Positions 44,530-52,452 are shown, counted from the stretch's first letter. The stretch: DNA of 64,000 bases from Caldiserica bacterium UBA4770 (GCA_002403335.1 DHHO01000006.1:62001-126000); one strand, 5' to 3'. Numbers and translations are program-made. The notes: generated by a model from the letters alone, not told the origin.

Positions 44530-46206
44530 TCACCTATTCCTTGCTAACCTATCAATTATGAAAAATACAATAATATTAAAAATGACAAAAATGCCACCAA
44601 TAGCTGCAGCAGGTCCATAGTGTCTACCTGATAGAAGTCTGTAAAGAGCAACTGTCAATGTAGTATATTGAGGTCTGTATAACATAAATGTAGCCCCGAA
44701 CTCTCCAAGAGAAATTGCAAATATGAATGTTGAAGACGCAATGAGAGAGGGCTTTATTAGATTTAATTCAACTTTTATAAAGCTTCGAAATCCTGAAAGC
44801 CCCAGGCTTCTTGCAGCATACACAAAGCTATCTGAGGTGGTCTCAATAACAGGCATAATTGTTCTAAGAGCAAAAGGAAAAGAAGCAAGTATGTGGGCAA
44901 AAAGAATAGCAAAAGGTGAATTTAGAAGATTCACTGGCGCCCGGAAGGAAATAACATAGGATAAGGCAATCGTAATAGGAGATATAGCAAGGGGGAGCAT
45001 AAGCAAAGTAAGCAATGCATTCTTTGCTTTAAAATCACCCTTCACACTGAAACCTATAATAAGAGAAAGGACATTTGACACAATAATTGTAGCTACTGCA
45101 AACAACATGCTGTTAAGGAAAACTCTGGCAGGGGAGACACCAAACAAAAAATTATACCTTCCAGAAAAAAGTTCCTTAAAATTTTCAAGGGTTGGAGAAA
45201 GAGTGAAGGGGTTAAGAAACGCATACAGAATAACGACAAGGGTTGGTGCAATGATGAGAATAAGAACGACAATAAAATAGAGCATGCTAAGGAAGAACCT
45301 CGGCTTGGAGCTTATAAGTTTTTCCTTTTCAGAGAAGGTTCTCTGCAGAGCCCCTGTCTTAAAAAGGTTTCCGACTTTCAGGTAAATATAGACCACAAAT
45401 AGTGAAAATAAGCCCTGAAATATAGCAAGTGCACTTCCAGTTTTAAAATCTGAAAACATTGTGAAATAGGTATAAATTGAAACCTCCAGAGTTGCGTAAC
45501 TTGCCCCTCCGATTGTCAGAATAATTGCAAAACTTAGAAAACAGAACAAGAAAACTATAGAGAAACTCGAGATGATAGCAGGCAAAATCAAGGGAAGTGT
45601 CACCCTGAAAAAGGTTTGTATAGGATTTGCCCCAAGACTTCTTGCAGCGAAAGTATATTTTTCTGAAATCCCCTCCCATTGAGCACCTACAATTCTCACA
45701 ATAACTGGGAAGTTATAAAATGCGTGCACCATGATAATTCCTGCAAAAGAATACAATATAGTAAGAGGTTCTTTAAGCCCAAAGCCACTCATCAAAATTC
45801 TATTAACCAGGCCGTTAGAACCAAAAAGCAGTATAAAGCCAAGTGCAACCAATAATGGAGGAAGTACAAAAGGAACTGTTGTAAGGGACAATAAAAATGA
45901 TTTTCCTTTAAAATCAAAGTGAGAGACAATGTATGCTCCCGGCAACCCCAATAAAAGTGTTACAAGTGCACTTAAAAAAGCTTCCTTAAATGTAAAAGAG
46001 ATAACCCTCAGGTTATAACTCCGGGTAAAAATGGATTTAAAATATTCAAGAGTTATGTGCCCTTCGGTATCCGTAAATGCAGTATTAAGGAGTCTCAAAA
46101 TGGGTATGTAAAAGATAATAGCAAGAAAAATAAAAACAACCAGGATGCTTAAAGTCTTTTTTGTAAAGATCCTTCTAATAAGGCTGTGCTTAAAAAATTC
46201 CTTCAT
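44530..46206 (-). CDS. thiP: Thiamine ABC transporter permease (fused double permease)
   Basis: Inner-membrane protein of 558 aa with about twelve hydrophobic segments, built of two fused BPD_transp_1 halves. Each half carries an EAA-type loop for ATPase contact: AARSLGANPIQTFFRVTLPL and AARSLGLSGFRSFIKVELNL. This matches ThiP and related Fbp-type permeases. First gene after the TPP riboswitch; the ATG is only five bases from its 3' boundary and the SD (GGGAAAG) lies within it. Confidence 0.88.
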   Translation of the reverse strand: MKEFFKHSLIRRIFTKKTLSILVVFIFLAIIFYIPILRLLNTAFTDTEGHITLEYFKSIFTRSYNLRVISFTFKEAFLSALVTLLLGLPGAYIVSHFDFKGKSFLLSLTTVPFVLPPLLVALGFILLFGSNGLVNRILMSGFGLKEPLTILYSFAGIIMVHAFYNFPVIVRIVGAQWEGISEKYTFAARSLGANPIQTFFRVTLPLILPAIISSFSIVFLFCFLSFAIILTIGGASYATLEVSIYTYFTMFSDFKTGSALAIFQGLFSLFVVYIYLKVGNLFKTGALQRTFSEKEKLISSKPRFFLSMLYFIVVLILIIAPTLVVILYAFLNPFTLSPTLENFKELFSGRYNFLFGVSPARVFLNSMLFAVATIIVSNVLSLIIGFSVKGDFKAKNALLTLLMLPLAISPITIALSYVISFRAPVNLLNSPFAILFAHILASFPFALRTIMPVIETTSDSFVYAARSLGLSGFRSFIKVELNLIKPSLIASSTFIFAISLGEFGATFMLYRPQYTTLTVALYRLLSGRHYGPAAAIGGIFVIFNIIVFFIIDRLARNR

Positions 46207-46210
46207 ATCT

Positions 46211-46291
46211 TTCCCTACGCTGGTATTATCCAGATCAGGTTCTAAGGGTTGGAGCCTTTCAAACTCCTCTCAGCCTGAGGGCACCCCTCGA
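46211..46291 (-). ncRNA. TPP riboswitch (THI element)
   Basis: On the minus strand the conserved core is complete: GAGGGGTGCCC...GGCTGAGAGGAG on the 5' side, ACCCTTAGAACCTGATCTGG in the middle, then ATAATACCAGCGTAGGGAA at the 3' end. This is the textbook thi-box for thiamine pyrophosphate. No intrinsic terminator separates it from thiP, and GGGAAAG at its 3' end serves as the SD, so control is probably translational: ligand binding closes P1 and hides the SD. Confidence 0.97.
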
Positions 46292-46304
46292 CCAAATCTT
46301 ATTT

Positions 46305-46332
46305 ATTATAACACTTTTAAAAATTTTTGCAA
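46305..46332 (-). promoter_or_regulatory. Promoter of the thiamine transporter operon
   Basis: TTGCAA (46327-46332), 16-bp spacer, TATAAT (46305-46310), with the riboswitch starting about 14 nt downstream. Confidence 0.65.
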
Positions 46333-46340
46333 AGTCACGA

Positions 46341-46367
46341 AATAGATATGAACCTTCAGGTCATATG
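46341..46367 (+). repeat. Imperfect direct repeat, left copy (flanks HerA-like gene)
   Basis: 27 bp: AATAGATA, nine variable bases, AGGTCATATG. The same two blocks at the same spacing recur at 49056-49082. This copy also contains an interrupted palindrome (ATATGA...TCATAT, 46346-46366). Function unknown. Confidence 0.45.
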
Positions 46368-46451
46368 TGTCCCAGAATGCTTGAATAAAGAGAGGCAAAG
46401 TTAATACTGTGGATGAGGAAAATATTCCTGGGGCTTCTAGGAAAACTAAAT

Positions 46452-46478
46452 TTGAAATATAACTAACGTTGGTATAAT
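46452..46478 (+). promoter_or_regulatory. Promoter of the HerA-like ATPase gene
   Basis: TTGAAA (46452-46457), 15 bp, TATAAT (46473-46478), followed by AAGGAGG and the ATG. Confidence 0.55.
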
Positions 46479-46493
46479 AAAAAGGAGGACAAA

Positions 46494-48797
46494 ATGGATG
46501 ATAAAACTAACCTTTATATTGGCAAAGAAGTCGACATAGAAACAGGAAATTTGAAGGCGAAATTTTTCTATAAGACAAAAGATCTTACAACTCATGCCGT
46601 AATTATAGGCATGACGGGTTCAGGTAAAACAGGAATGGCTATTGTAACTCTTGAAGAGGCAATTCTTGATGGCATTCCGGTCATTGCCATTGATCCAAAA
46701 GGTGATTTAACCAACTTACTTCTAACTTTCCCCTCTCTTACACCGGAGGAATTCAAACCCTGGGTTGACTCTGCCCAGGCAGAGCAAAAGGGAATGAGTG
46801 TTGATATGTATGCAGAGAATGTTGCAAACACATGGAGAAACGGACTCACAGAGTGGGAAATTCCCCCAGAAAGAATTGCTCAGCTTAAAAGTACGGCTGA
46901 TTTTGCTATATTTACGCCAGGCTCAAATGCAGGCATACCTGTAAGCGCGCTTCAGAGTTTTAAAAGACCTGCTGGATTTCTCGAAGAAGAGGAGATTACT
47001 GAGAAAATAAGGGGTATTACTTCAGCACTTCTCGGACTTGTGGGTATTGAAGCTGACCCCATAAAAAGCAGAGAACATATTCTCATTTCTACAATTATTC
47101 AGAATGCATGGGCTAACGGTAAAGACCTTTCGATGGAAGATCTCATTATGCAGGTGCAAAAACCTCCTTTTGATAAGCTCGGAGTTTTCAGTGTTGATTC
47201 TTTCTTTCCTAAAAACGATAGAATGAACCTTGCAATGCAGATAAATGCACTTATTGCATCACCTCATTTTGCCACCTGGCTTCAAGGTGAACCACTGAGT
47301 ATAGATAACTTCATTAAAAAAGACGGTAAGCCAAGAGTATCCATCTTTTACATTGCGCATCTCTCTGACGCTGAAAGAATGTTTTTTGTAACACTTCTTC
47401 TTCAGGAACTTCTTTCATGGATGAGAACTCAGCCAGGAACTGACAGCCCCAGATTGGTTTTCTACTTTGACGAGGTGTTCGGCTACTTCCCACCGTACCC
47501 AATGAATCCTCCCTCCAAGTATCCAATTCTTTCTCTTATGAAGCAGGCAAGAGCATTTGGGGTTTCTATGATGCTTGCAACACAAAACCCTGTGGATATT
47601 GATTATAAGGGACTAACTAATGCTGGTACATGGTTTCTTGGCAAACTTCAGCAGGAACAGGACAAAGAAAGGGTTATGTCAGGACTTGAGGGAACAATCC
47701 AGGAGTCAGGGAAAAGTTTAGATAAGGCTTATTTCAACAATATTCTTGGTTCCTTGAAGCAAAGGATATTCTTGCTCCATAATGTGCACACAAACATACC
47801 AAAAGTTATAACCTCCCGCTGGGCAATGAGCTATCTAAGGGGACCTCTTACAAAAAGCCAGATTTCGGTTTTAATGGAGGATTATAAAAAAGGTGTAAAA
47901 ATTGAGGAAGTAAGTGTTAGAAGCGAAACAAAAACAAACTTGCCTGCCTTTCCTGAAGGAATTCCTGTGGTATTTGAATCAAACAGAGGGACAGGACCTT
48001 TCATACCTTACATATATATCGAGGCAGAAGCTCTCTATAAGCAAGAATCCGCAAATATCTTTACTGAAAAAACAATAAGAGCAACTATAAAACCAGGAAT
48101 TCCAATAACAGATGAAGATATTGATTTCCTTGAAAATCCGCCTGTTGTTAGTGACAAGCCTGTGGAAGGTGCTACCTTTTCTGAAATTCCAGATATTCTT
48201 CTCAAGGATGACTTTTATAAGAACATTCAGGATCAATTTAAGCAAAAAGTCAAAAGTAGAGAAGAAAAATTTTACTATAACCCGTACTTTAAACTGTACA
48301 GTAATCTTGGAGAGTCTTCAGAAGATTTTATCAGTCGTATTAAGGACAGGATAGACTCAATTCTTCAAGAGGAACTATTAAAAATTAAAGATAAGTACAC
48401 AAAAAGGAAAATGTCTCTGGAAAGCAAACTAAAAACAGCAGAGGACAGGAAAGCACGTGCAGAAACGGAACTCAAGTCACTTAAGACTGAAACTGCAATG
48501 GATGTAGGTTCTGGCATTCTTGCAATACTTACGGGAAAAAGTGCCCGTGGAAGTATACGAAGAGCAGGAAGCGATGCCATTACAAGAAGAGAAAAAGCAA
48601 ACCTCAGAAAGAAGCAAGCAGAGACGGAAGTTGAAAAAATAAATCAAGCACTTACAAATCTACAAATACAAATGGAGACAGACCTTAAGGAAAAAGAAGC
48701 CGAAACACTTACAAAGGCAATGAATATGCAGGAAAAACTTTTACGCCCTGCTGCCACCTCCATTATTATAAAATATCTAGCAGTATTATTTAGATAA
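46494..48797 (+). CDS. HerA-like P-loop ATPase with C-terminal coiled coil
   Basis: A 767-aa cytoplasmic ATPase of the HerA/FtsK superfamily. N-terminal beta region, Walker A GMTGSGKT (residues 39-46), IAIDPKGDLTNLL, Walker B RLVFYFDEVFGYFPP (near residue 325), and MMLATQNPVDIDYKGL as sensor. Residues about 620-740 form a Lys/Glu-rich coiled coil (KRKMSLESKLKTAEDRKARA). HerA proteins often act with NurA nuclease in end resection or with SIR2 or other effectors in phage defence; neither partner is adjacent. Transcribed alone from its own promoter. The biological role cannot be assigned. Confidence 0.85.
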   Translation: MDDKTNLYIGKEVDIETGNLKAKFFYKTKDLTTHAVIIGMTGSGKTGMAIVTLEEAILDGIPVIAIDPKGDLTNLLLTFPSLTPEEFKPWVDSAQAEQKGMSVDMYAENVANTWRNGLTEWEIPPERIAQLKSTADFAIFTPGSNAGIPVSALQSFKRPAGFLEEEEITEKIRGITSALLGLVGIEADPIKSREHILISTIIQNAWANGKDLSMEDLIMQVQKPPFDKLGVFSVDSFFPKNDRMNLAMQINALIASPHFATWLQGEPLSIDNFIKKDGKPRVSIFYIAHLSDAERMFFVTLLLQELLSWMRTQPGTDSPRLVFYFDEVFGYFPPYPMNPPSKYPILSLMKQARAFGVSMMLATQNPVDIDYKGLTNAGTWFLGKLQQEQDKERVMSGLEGTIQESGKSLDKAYFNNILGSLKQRIFLLHNVHTNIPKVITSRWAMSYLRGPLTKSQISVLMEDYKKGVKIEEVSVRSETKTNLPAFPEGIPVVFESNRGTGPFIPYIYIEAEALYKQESANIFTEKTIRATIKPGIPITDEDIDFLENPPVVSDKPVEGATFSEIPDILLKDDFYKNIQDQFKQKVKSREEKFYYNPYFKLYSNLGESSEDFISRIKDRIDSILQEELLKIKDKYTKRKMSLESKLKTAEDRKARAETELKSLKTETAMDVGSGILAILTGKSARGSIRRAGSDAITRREKANLRKKQAETEVEKINQALTNLQIQMETDLKEKEAETLTKAMNMQEKLLRPAATSIIIKYLAVLFR

Positions 48798-48827
48798 GGG
48801 ATTAATAATGGGAGAAATCCTCTTTTC

Positions 48828-48844
48828 TAAACCTTTCTGGTTTA
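48828..48844 (+). terminator. Weak terminator-like hairpin after the HerA-like gene
   Basis: TAAACC (48828-48833) pairs with GGTTTA (48839-48844) across a 5-nt loop, followed by TTTTGACTTTT. The short stem makes this a tentative call. Confidence 0.35.
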
Positions 48845-48962
48845 TTTTGACTTTTGGGAAGAGGTTACACAGTAAGACATCTAAAATACTAACTTTGAAT
48901 AGATTGATTAAAGAGACAACTGTTAAATTTCATATAGATTTTTGATGAGGCAATTCGGTCTA

Positions 48963-48990
48963 TTGACAGAAATCGATAAATCTATATAAT
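48963..48990 (+). promoter_or_regulatory. Consensus promoter without an obvious intact gene
   Basis: TTGACA (48963-48968), 16-bp spacer, TATAAT (48985-48990): both hexamers perfect. Predicted start near 48997, some 530 nt upstream of the lipoyl protein gene. It could drive that operon through a long leader, a separate RNA, or a former gene. Confidence 0.65.
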
Positions 48991-49023
48991 TTTTTATATA
49001 TTACATATTTCAGAGGCTGAACA

Positions 49024-49053
49024 GCTCTTTGGAAATTTTAGGTCCGAAAGAGC
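49024..49053 (+). other. Hairpin near the start of the predicted transcript
   Basis: GCTCTTT (49024-49030) pairs with AAAGAGC (49047-49053), extended by GGA/TCC with one bulged G, 9-nt loop. It begins about 27 nt after the predicted start site and has no U-tract, so it is not a normal terminator. Confidence 0.4.
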
Positions 49054-49055
49054 GG

Positions 49056-49082
49056 AATAGATAAGTATATGTAGGTCATATG
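49056..49082 (+). repeat. Imperfect direct repeat, right copy
   Basis: Same layout as 46341-46367: AATAGATA, nine variable bases, AGGTCATATG; 21 of 27 positions agree. The two copies are about 2.7 kb apart and bracket the HerA-like gene. Confidence 0.45.
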
Positions 49083-49531
49083 GAAAGGGGTAGCCAAAGA
49101 CAAATGAAAGGAAGTGTAGAAAAAAGGAATCCAATGATTTTTCTCTTTCAAAGTCCTTGGAAATTCGAACTCGTCTTAATACAACTTTTAATTTCCTTGC
49201 GACATCCCTCATTATCTTTGGTTACGAGGATAAACTTCTTCAGGAAAGACTGCTGTTCAAAAAAATCTTTACAGATCCCTCATTCTGGTTATTCCCGAGT
49301 TTTGTTGAGAGAAAAAAGTCCTCCGAAAGTAACCGATAAATCGCTTGTCAACACTATCTTCAGAACTTAGCAGCATGAAGTCTACGTGGGCATTGGAAAG
49401 TTCCAGGACAAAGGGTTAAATTATCTTTCTAAAGTTAGAGCAGAACCTAACGAGGTTGCTGGCAAAAATTGAAGTGTACAGTTTTGCGAGCACGAAGTCC
49501 AAAATTTCTTGGGTAAAACAGGAGGTTTTTT

Positions 49532-49774
49532 ATGGTTGTTAAGGTATTAGTACCAAATTATGGGCTTGCAGCTGACAAAGTTGAAGTAATAAAATGGTAC
49601 AAAAAAGAGGGAGAAAAAGTCGAAAAAGACGAACCCTTAGTTCAGGTTATTACAGCAAAAATCACTGCTGATATCCAGGCGCCTGAGACAGGCATTCTAA
49701 TAAAATTATATGCCAAAGAGGGAGAAAGTATAGACACTGGAAAGACAATTGCTGAAATTGAAACAGGAGAGTGA
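49532..49774 (+). CDS. Free-standing lipoyl-domain protein of a 2-oxoacid dehydrogenase complex
   Basis: An 80-aa single lipoyl/biotinyl domain. The fold pattern is complete (VEVIKWYKKEGEKVEKDEPL, then APETGILIKLYAKEGESIDTGKTIAEIE). The modifiable lysine is K43 in ITAKITADI; the residue before it is Ala where lipoyl domains usually have Asp (DKA/DKV). In most complexes this domain is fused to E2 through a linker and a peripheral subunit-binding domain; here the gene ends two bases before the catalytic E2 gene. A carrier role for E1 and E2 is inferred from the operon; lipoylation cannot be proven from sequence. Confidence 0.88.
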   Translation: MVVKVLVPNYGLAADKVEVIKWYKKEGEKVEKDEPLVQVITAKITADIQAPETGILIKLYAKEGESIDTGKTIAEIETGE

Positions 49775-49775
49775 A

Positions 49776-50486
49776 ATGGGTTTTGTTGAGACGAAATTTG
49801 TGGGTGTAAGGAAGATCATTGCTGAAACTATGATGAAATCTCTTCAGTCAACAGCTCAGTATTCAACAGACATTGAGGTCGATGCTTCTAATCTTGTCAA
49901 GACCAAAGACGAACTGTCTACAAATTTCTTAAGCGAAGCTGGTATCAAGCTAACTTATACTCCGCTTTTTGTGAAGATTGTTTCTAATGTTATCTCAGAA
50001 TTTCCACTTATCAATTCAATTGTTGAGGGTGATACAATAAAGACCTTTGAAGAGATTAATGTTTCCATTGCTGTAGATACAGAAAATGGTCTTATGGTAC
50101 CTGTACTAAAGAATGTTGAGAAAAAAAGTCTGAGAGAAATTGCTTTGGGTGTTGAAGATCTTGCCAAAAAAGCAAGGTCCGGAACTTTGAACTTTGAGGA
50201 CATTGTTGATGGAACCTTTACGATAACCAATGTTGGAATGTACGGGGTTATAAGTTTCACCCCAATTTTGAACATCCCGCAGGTTGCAATTCTTGGAACA
50301 GGTGCTATTATAAAGGAACCTGTATTTAAAGAAAACAAGGTCCAAGTTAGTGATATCCTTCATCTGTCACTCACCGCAGACCACAGAGTTGTAGATGGAG
50401 CTTTATCCGCAAAATTCTTAAAAAGCATTAAAGATATAATTGAGGATGAAGCTCTATTAAAATCTATTTTAATTAAGGAGGCATAA
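49776..50486 (+). CDS. 2-oxoacid dehydrogenase E2 catalytic domain, stand-alone
   Basis: A 236-aa acyltransferase core with no lipoyl domain and no peripheral subunit-binding domain. Family landmarks: RKIIAETMMKSLQ, the DTENGLMVPVLKN stretch, GTFTITNVGMYG, TPILNIPQVAILGTG and the catalytic DHRVVDGA (H203). ATG at 49776 has GGAGAG upstream; the frame opens 9 codons earlier inside the lipoyl gene. Transfers the acyl group from the lipoyl protein to CoA. Which 2-oxoacid (pyruvate, branched-chain, or acetoin cleavage) is not determined. Confidence 0.92.
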   Translation: MGFVETKFVGVRKIIAETMMKSLQSTAQYSTDIEVDASNLVKTKDELSTNFLSEAGIKLTYTPLFVKIVSNVISEFPLINSIVEGDTIKTFEEINVSIAVDTENGLMVPVLKNVEKKSLREIALGVEDLAKKARSGTLNFEDIVDGTFTITNVGMYGVISFTPILNIPQVAILGTGAIIKEPVFKENKVQVSDILHLSLTADHRVVDGALSAKFLKSIKDIIEDEALLKSILIKEA

Positions 50487-50488
50487 AT

Positions 50489-51463
50489 ATGCTTAGTAAC
50501 GATGATTTAAAATGGATGTACAGGATGATGCTTCTCATGAGAGAATCAGAGGAGAAGGCAATCATGCTTTCAAAGAAAGGCGAGCTACCAACTCTACTTT
50601 CAGGTAGTGGTGAGGAGGCAATACCAGTAGGAATATGTGCTAGCCTTCATCCTGACGACTATTTTCAACCTCATCACAGAGGGATGAGTGATGGGCTTGC
50701 AAAAGGACTTGATCCAAAACTGCTTTTCGCAGAATGTTATGGAAAACCTGCAGGTATATGCAAAGGAAAGGGCGGTAACATGCATATCGCTGACTTTCAG
50801 CACGGAAATATTGGCATTTATGCAATTTTGGGAGCAGGACTGCCAATTTCTACGGGTGTAGCTTTGGCACAAAAGATGCAAAAAACAAACAGAGTAATAG
50901 TAGCCATGATTGGGGACGGTGGGTCGAGCGAAGGGACATTCCACGAGAGTTTAAACATGGCAGCAATCTGGAAACTTCCTATTGTTTACGTAGTCCAAAA
51001 CAACCAGTATGCAATGACAACTTCTGTTTCAGACGCAATTTCAGTGAAGGATATTTCAGATAGAGCAAAGAGTTACGGAATACCAGGAGCTACTATTGAT
51101 GGAACTGATGTACTCGCAGTATATGAGACAGTTTATGAGGCAGTAGAAAGAGCACGTAGAGGCGATGGCCCTTCTCTTGTTGAGTGCAAAACTATGAGGT
51201 GGTATGGACATCATTCAGGCGCAGGAGACGATGAACAAATGGGATGGAGATACAGACCCGAAGGAGAAGCAGAGAAAGCGAGGGAAAATGATCCAATTAC
51301 AAAACTTGAGAAATACCTTCTTGACAAGCAAATTCTCACAGAAAAAGAAGCAGAGGATATTAAGCAATCAGTTAAAAAAGAAATCGAGGATGCTGTCACC
51401 TTCGCCAAGAGTTGTCCTGATCCAAAACCAGAAGATGCTCTTAAAGGTCTCTTCACAGAGTAA
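50489..51463 (+). CDS. 2-oxoacid (pyruvate/acetoin-type) dehydrogenase E1, alpha subunit
   Basis: Thiamin diphosphate-dependent E1 alpha, 324 aa. Key segments: HRGMSDGLAKG, GKGGNMHIADF, GAGLPISTGVALAQK and the ThDP/Mg motif GDGGSSEGTFHESLNMAAIW...VVQNN, plus the phosphorylation-loop-like region RWYGHHSGAGDD. Closest in style to PdhA/AcoA proteins. Depends on thiamine, whose transporter genes lie a few kb upstream. Spacing of two bases to E2 and 12 to E1 beta with AAAGGAGG. Confidence 0.92.
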   Translation: MLSNDDLKWMYRMMLLMRESEEKAIMLSKKGELPTLLSGSGEEAIPVGICASLHPDDYFQPHHRGMSDGLAKGLDPKLLFAECYGKPAGICKGKGGNMHIADFQHGNIGIYAILGAGLPISTGVALAQKMQKTNRVIVAMIGDGGSSEGTFHESLNMAAIWKLPIVYVVQNNQYAMTTSVSDAISVKDISDRAKSYGIPGATIDGTDVLAVYETVYEAVERARRGDGPSLVECKTMRWYGHHSGAGDDEQMGWRYRPEGEAEKARENDPITKLEKYLLDKQILTEKEAEDIKQSVKKEIEDAVTFAKSCPDPKPEDALKGLFTE

Positions 51464-51475
51464 AGGAGGTAAACT

Positions 51476-52438
51476 ATGAGAGAAATAATGTTCGTACAAG
51501 CAATAAATGAGGCATTAAGAGAAGAATTAAAGAGGGATGAAAAAGTATTTATAATGGGAGAGGATATTCATACAGGGGTATTTGGTCAAACCCGTGGCTT
51601 GTTTGAAGAGTTTGGAGGGGAAAGGGTAAGAAACACTCCCCTTGCTGAGCTTAGTTTTACGGGTGTAGGTATTGGTGCTGCGATGGGAGGAATGAGACCA
51701 ATAGTTGAATATATGTTTTCGGATTTGGTACTTCTTGCCTTAGACCAATTAGCAAACCAGGCAGGAAAACTTCGATATATATTCGGAGAGCAGATTAATT
51801 TTCCTGTAACTTTCCGAACAATGAATATAGGAGGTGGTGCTGCAGGGCAACATTCGGACAGTGCTGTATCATACCTAATGCACTCAATGGGTTTAAAAAT
51901 TATTATGCCTTCTACCCCCTATGATGCCAAGGGATTACTTAAAAGTGCAATAAGAGACGATAATCCCGTTGTTTACTTTGATGAGGCGAAACTTATGATG
52001 CGAAAAGGAGAGGTTCCTGAAGAAGATTATACAATTCCAATTGGCAAGGGAGATATAAAAAGAGAAGGAAAAGATGTAACTGTTGTTGCCGTTGGTTTTG
52101 CTGAACTTCTGGCTGAATCTGCAGCTGAGAAACTGGCGAAAGAAAATATTTCTGTGGAGATTGTTGACCCAAGGACAATTGTGCCACTTGATGAAGAGAT
52201 TATACTTAATTCGGTCAAGAAGACTGGAAGACTTGTCGTATGCATAGATGAACAACCTGTTAGCTCATTTACATCTGAGGTAGCTGCAATTGTAGCAGAC
52301 AAAGGATTTGAGTTCCTAAAAGCCCCTATTAAGAGAGTGGCAAGGGAAAATGTCCCAGTTCCTCATTCAGCAATAATGGAAAACTATGTAGTTCTAAATG
52401 AGGATAAAGTCATAAAGGCTATAAGAGACGTTCTATAA
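51476..52438 (+). CDS. 2-oxoacid (pyruvate/acetoin-type) dehydrogenase E1, beta subunit
   Basis: E1 beta, 320 aa, transketolase-like. Contains FIMGEDIHTGVFGQTRGLFE, RVRNTPLAELSFTGVGIGAA, the ThDP-contacting Glu in RPIVEYMFSDL, FRTMNIGGGAAGQHSDS and a C-terminal transketolase domain (VEIVDPRTIVPLDEEIIL, CIDEQPVSSFTSEVAA). Ends the operon, with a terminator hairpin directly after. No E3 (dihydrolipoamide dehydrogenase) gene is nearby. Confidence 0.93.
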   Translation: MREIMFVQAINEALREELKRDEKVFIMGEDIHTGVFGQTRGLFEEFGGERVRNTPLAELSFTGVGIGAAMGGMRPIVEYMFSDLVLLALDQLANQAGKLRYIFGEQINFPVTFRTMNIGGGAAGQHSDSAVSYLMHSMGLKIIMPSTPYDAKGLLKSAIRDDNPVVYFDEAKLMMRKGEVPEEDYTIPIGKGDIKREGKDVTVVAVGFAELLAESAAEKLAKENISVEIVDPRTIVPLDEEIILNSVKKTGRLVVCIDEQPVSSFTSEVAAIVADKGFEFLKAPIKRVARENVPVPHSAIMENYVVLNEDKVIKAIRDVL

Positions 52439-52452
52439 TAAGGTATTAGTTT

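Larger units (their letters stand above)
48798..49531. other. 734-bp intergenic stretch with promoter, hairpin and possible coding remnants
   Basis: No convincing intact gene. It holds a weak terminator, a consensus promoter (48963-48990), a hairpin (49024-49053), one copy of a 27-bp repeat (49056-49082) and protein-like fragments broken by stops. In the plus frame containing 49374-49376, HEVYVGIGKFQDKGL then NYLSKVRAEPNEVAGKN follows an in-frame TAG at 49368-49370. In another frame 49157-49339 reads IIFGYEDKLLQERLLFKKIF. These suggest a decayed gene, which I cannot identify. A 45-codon ORF at 48808-48945 has an SD-like AAGGG but no recognisable product. Confidence 0.5.

Noticed and set aside
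46346..46366. Interrupted palindrome ATATGA...TCATAT as an operator
   Set aside because: It may be only part of the 27-bp repeat; the palindrome is not kept in the second copy, so I do not call an operator.
48994..49212. 72-codon minus-strand ORF in the 734-bp intergenic stretch
   Set aside because: No SD, and it lies opposite the hairpin and repeat; one short basic N-terminal stretch is not enough to call a gene.
49080..49370. 96-codon plus-strand ORF
   Set aside because: Composition is not protein-like for most of its length; treated as part of a possible decayed region rather than an intact gene.
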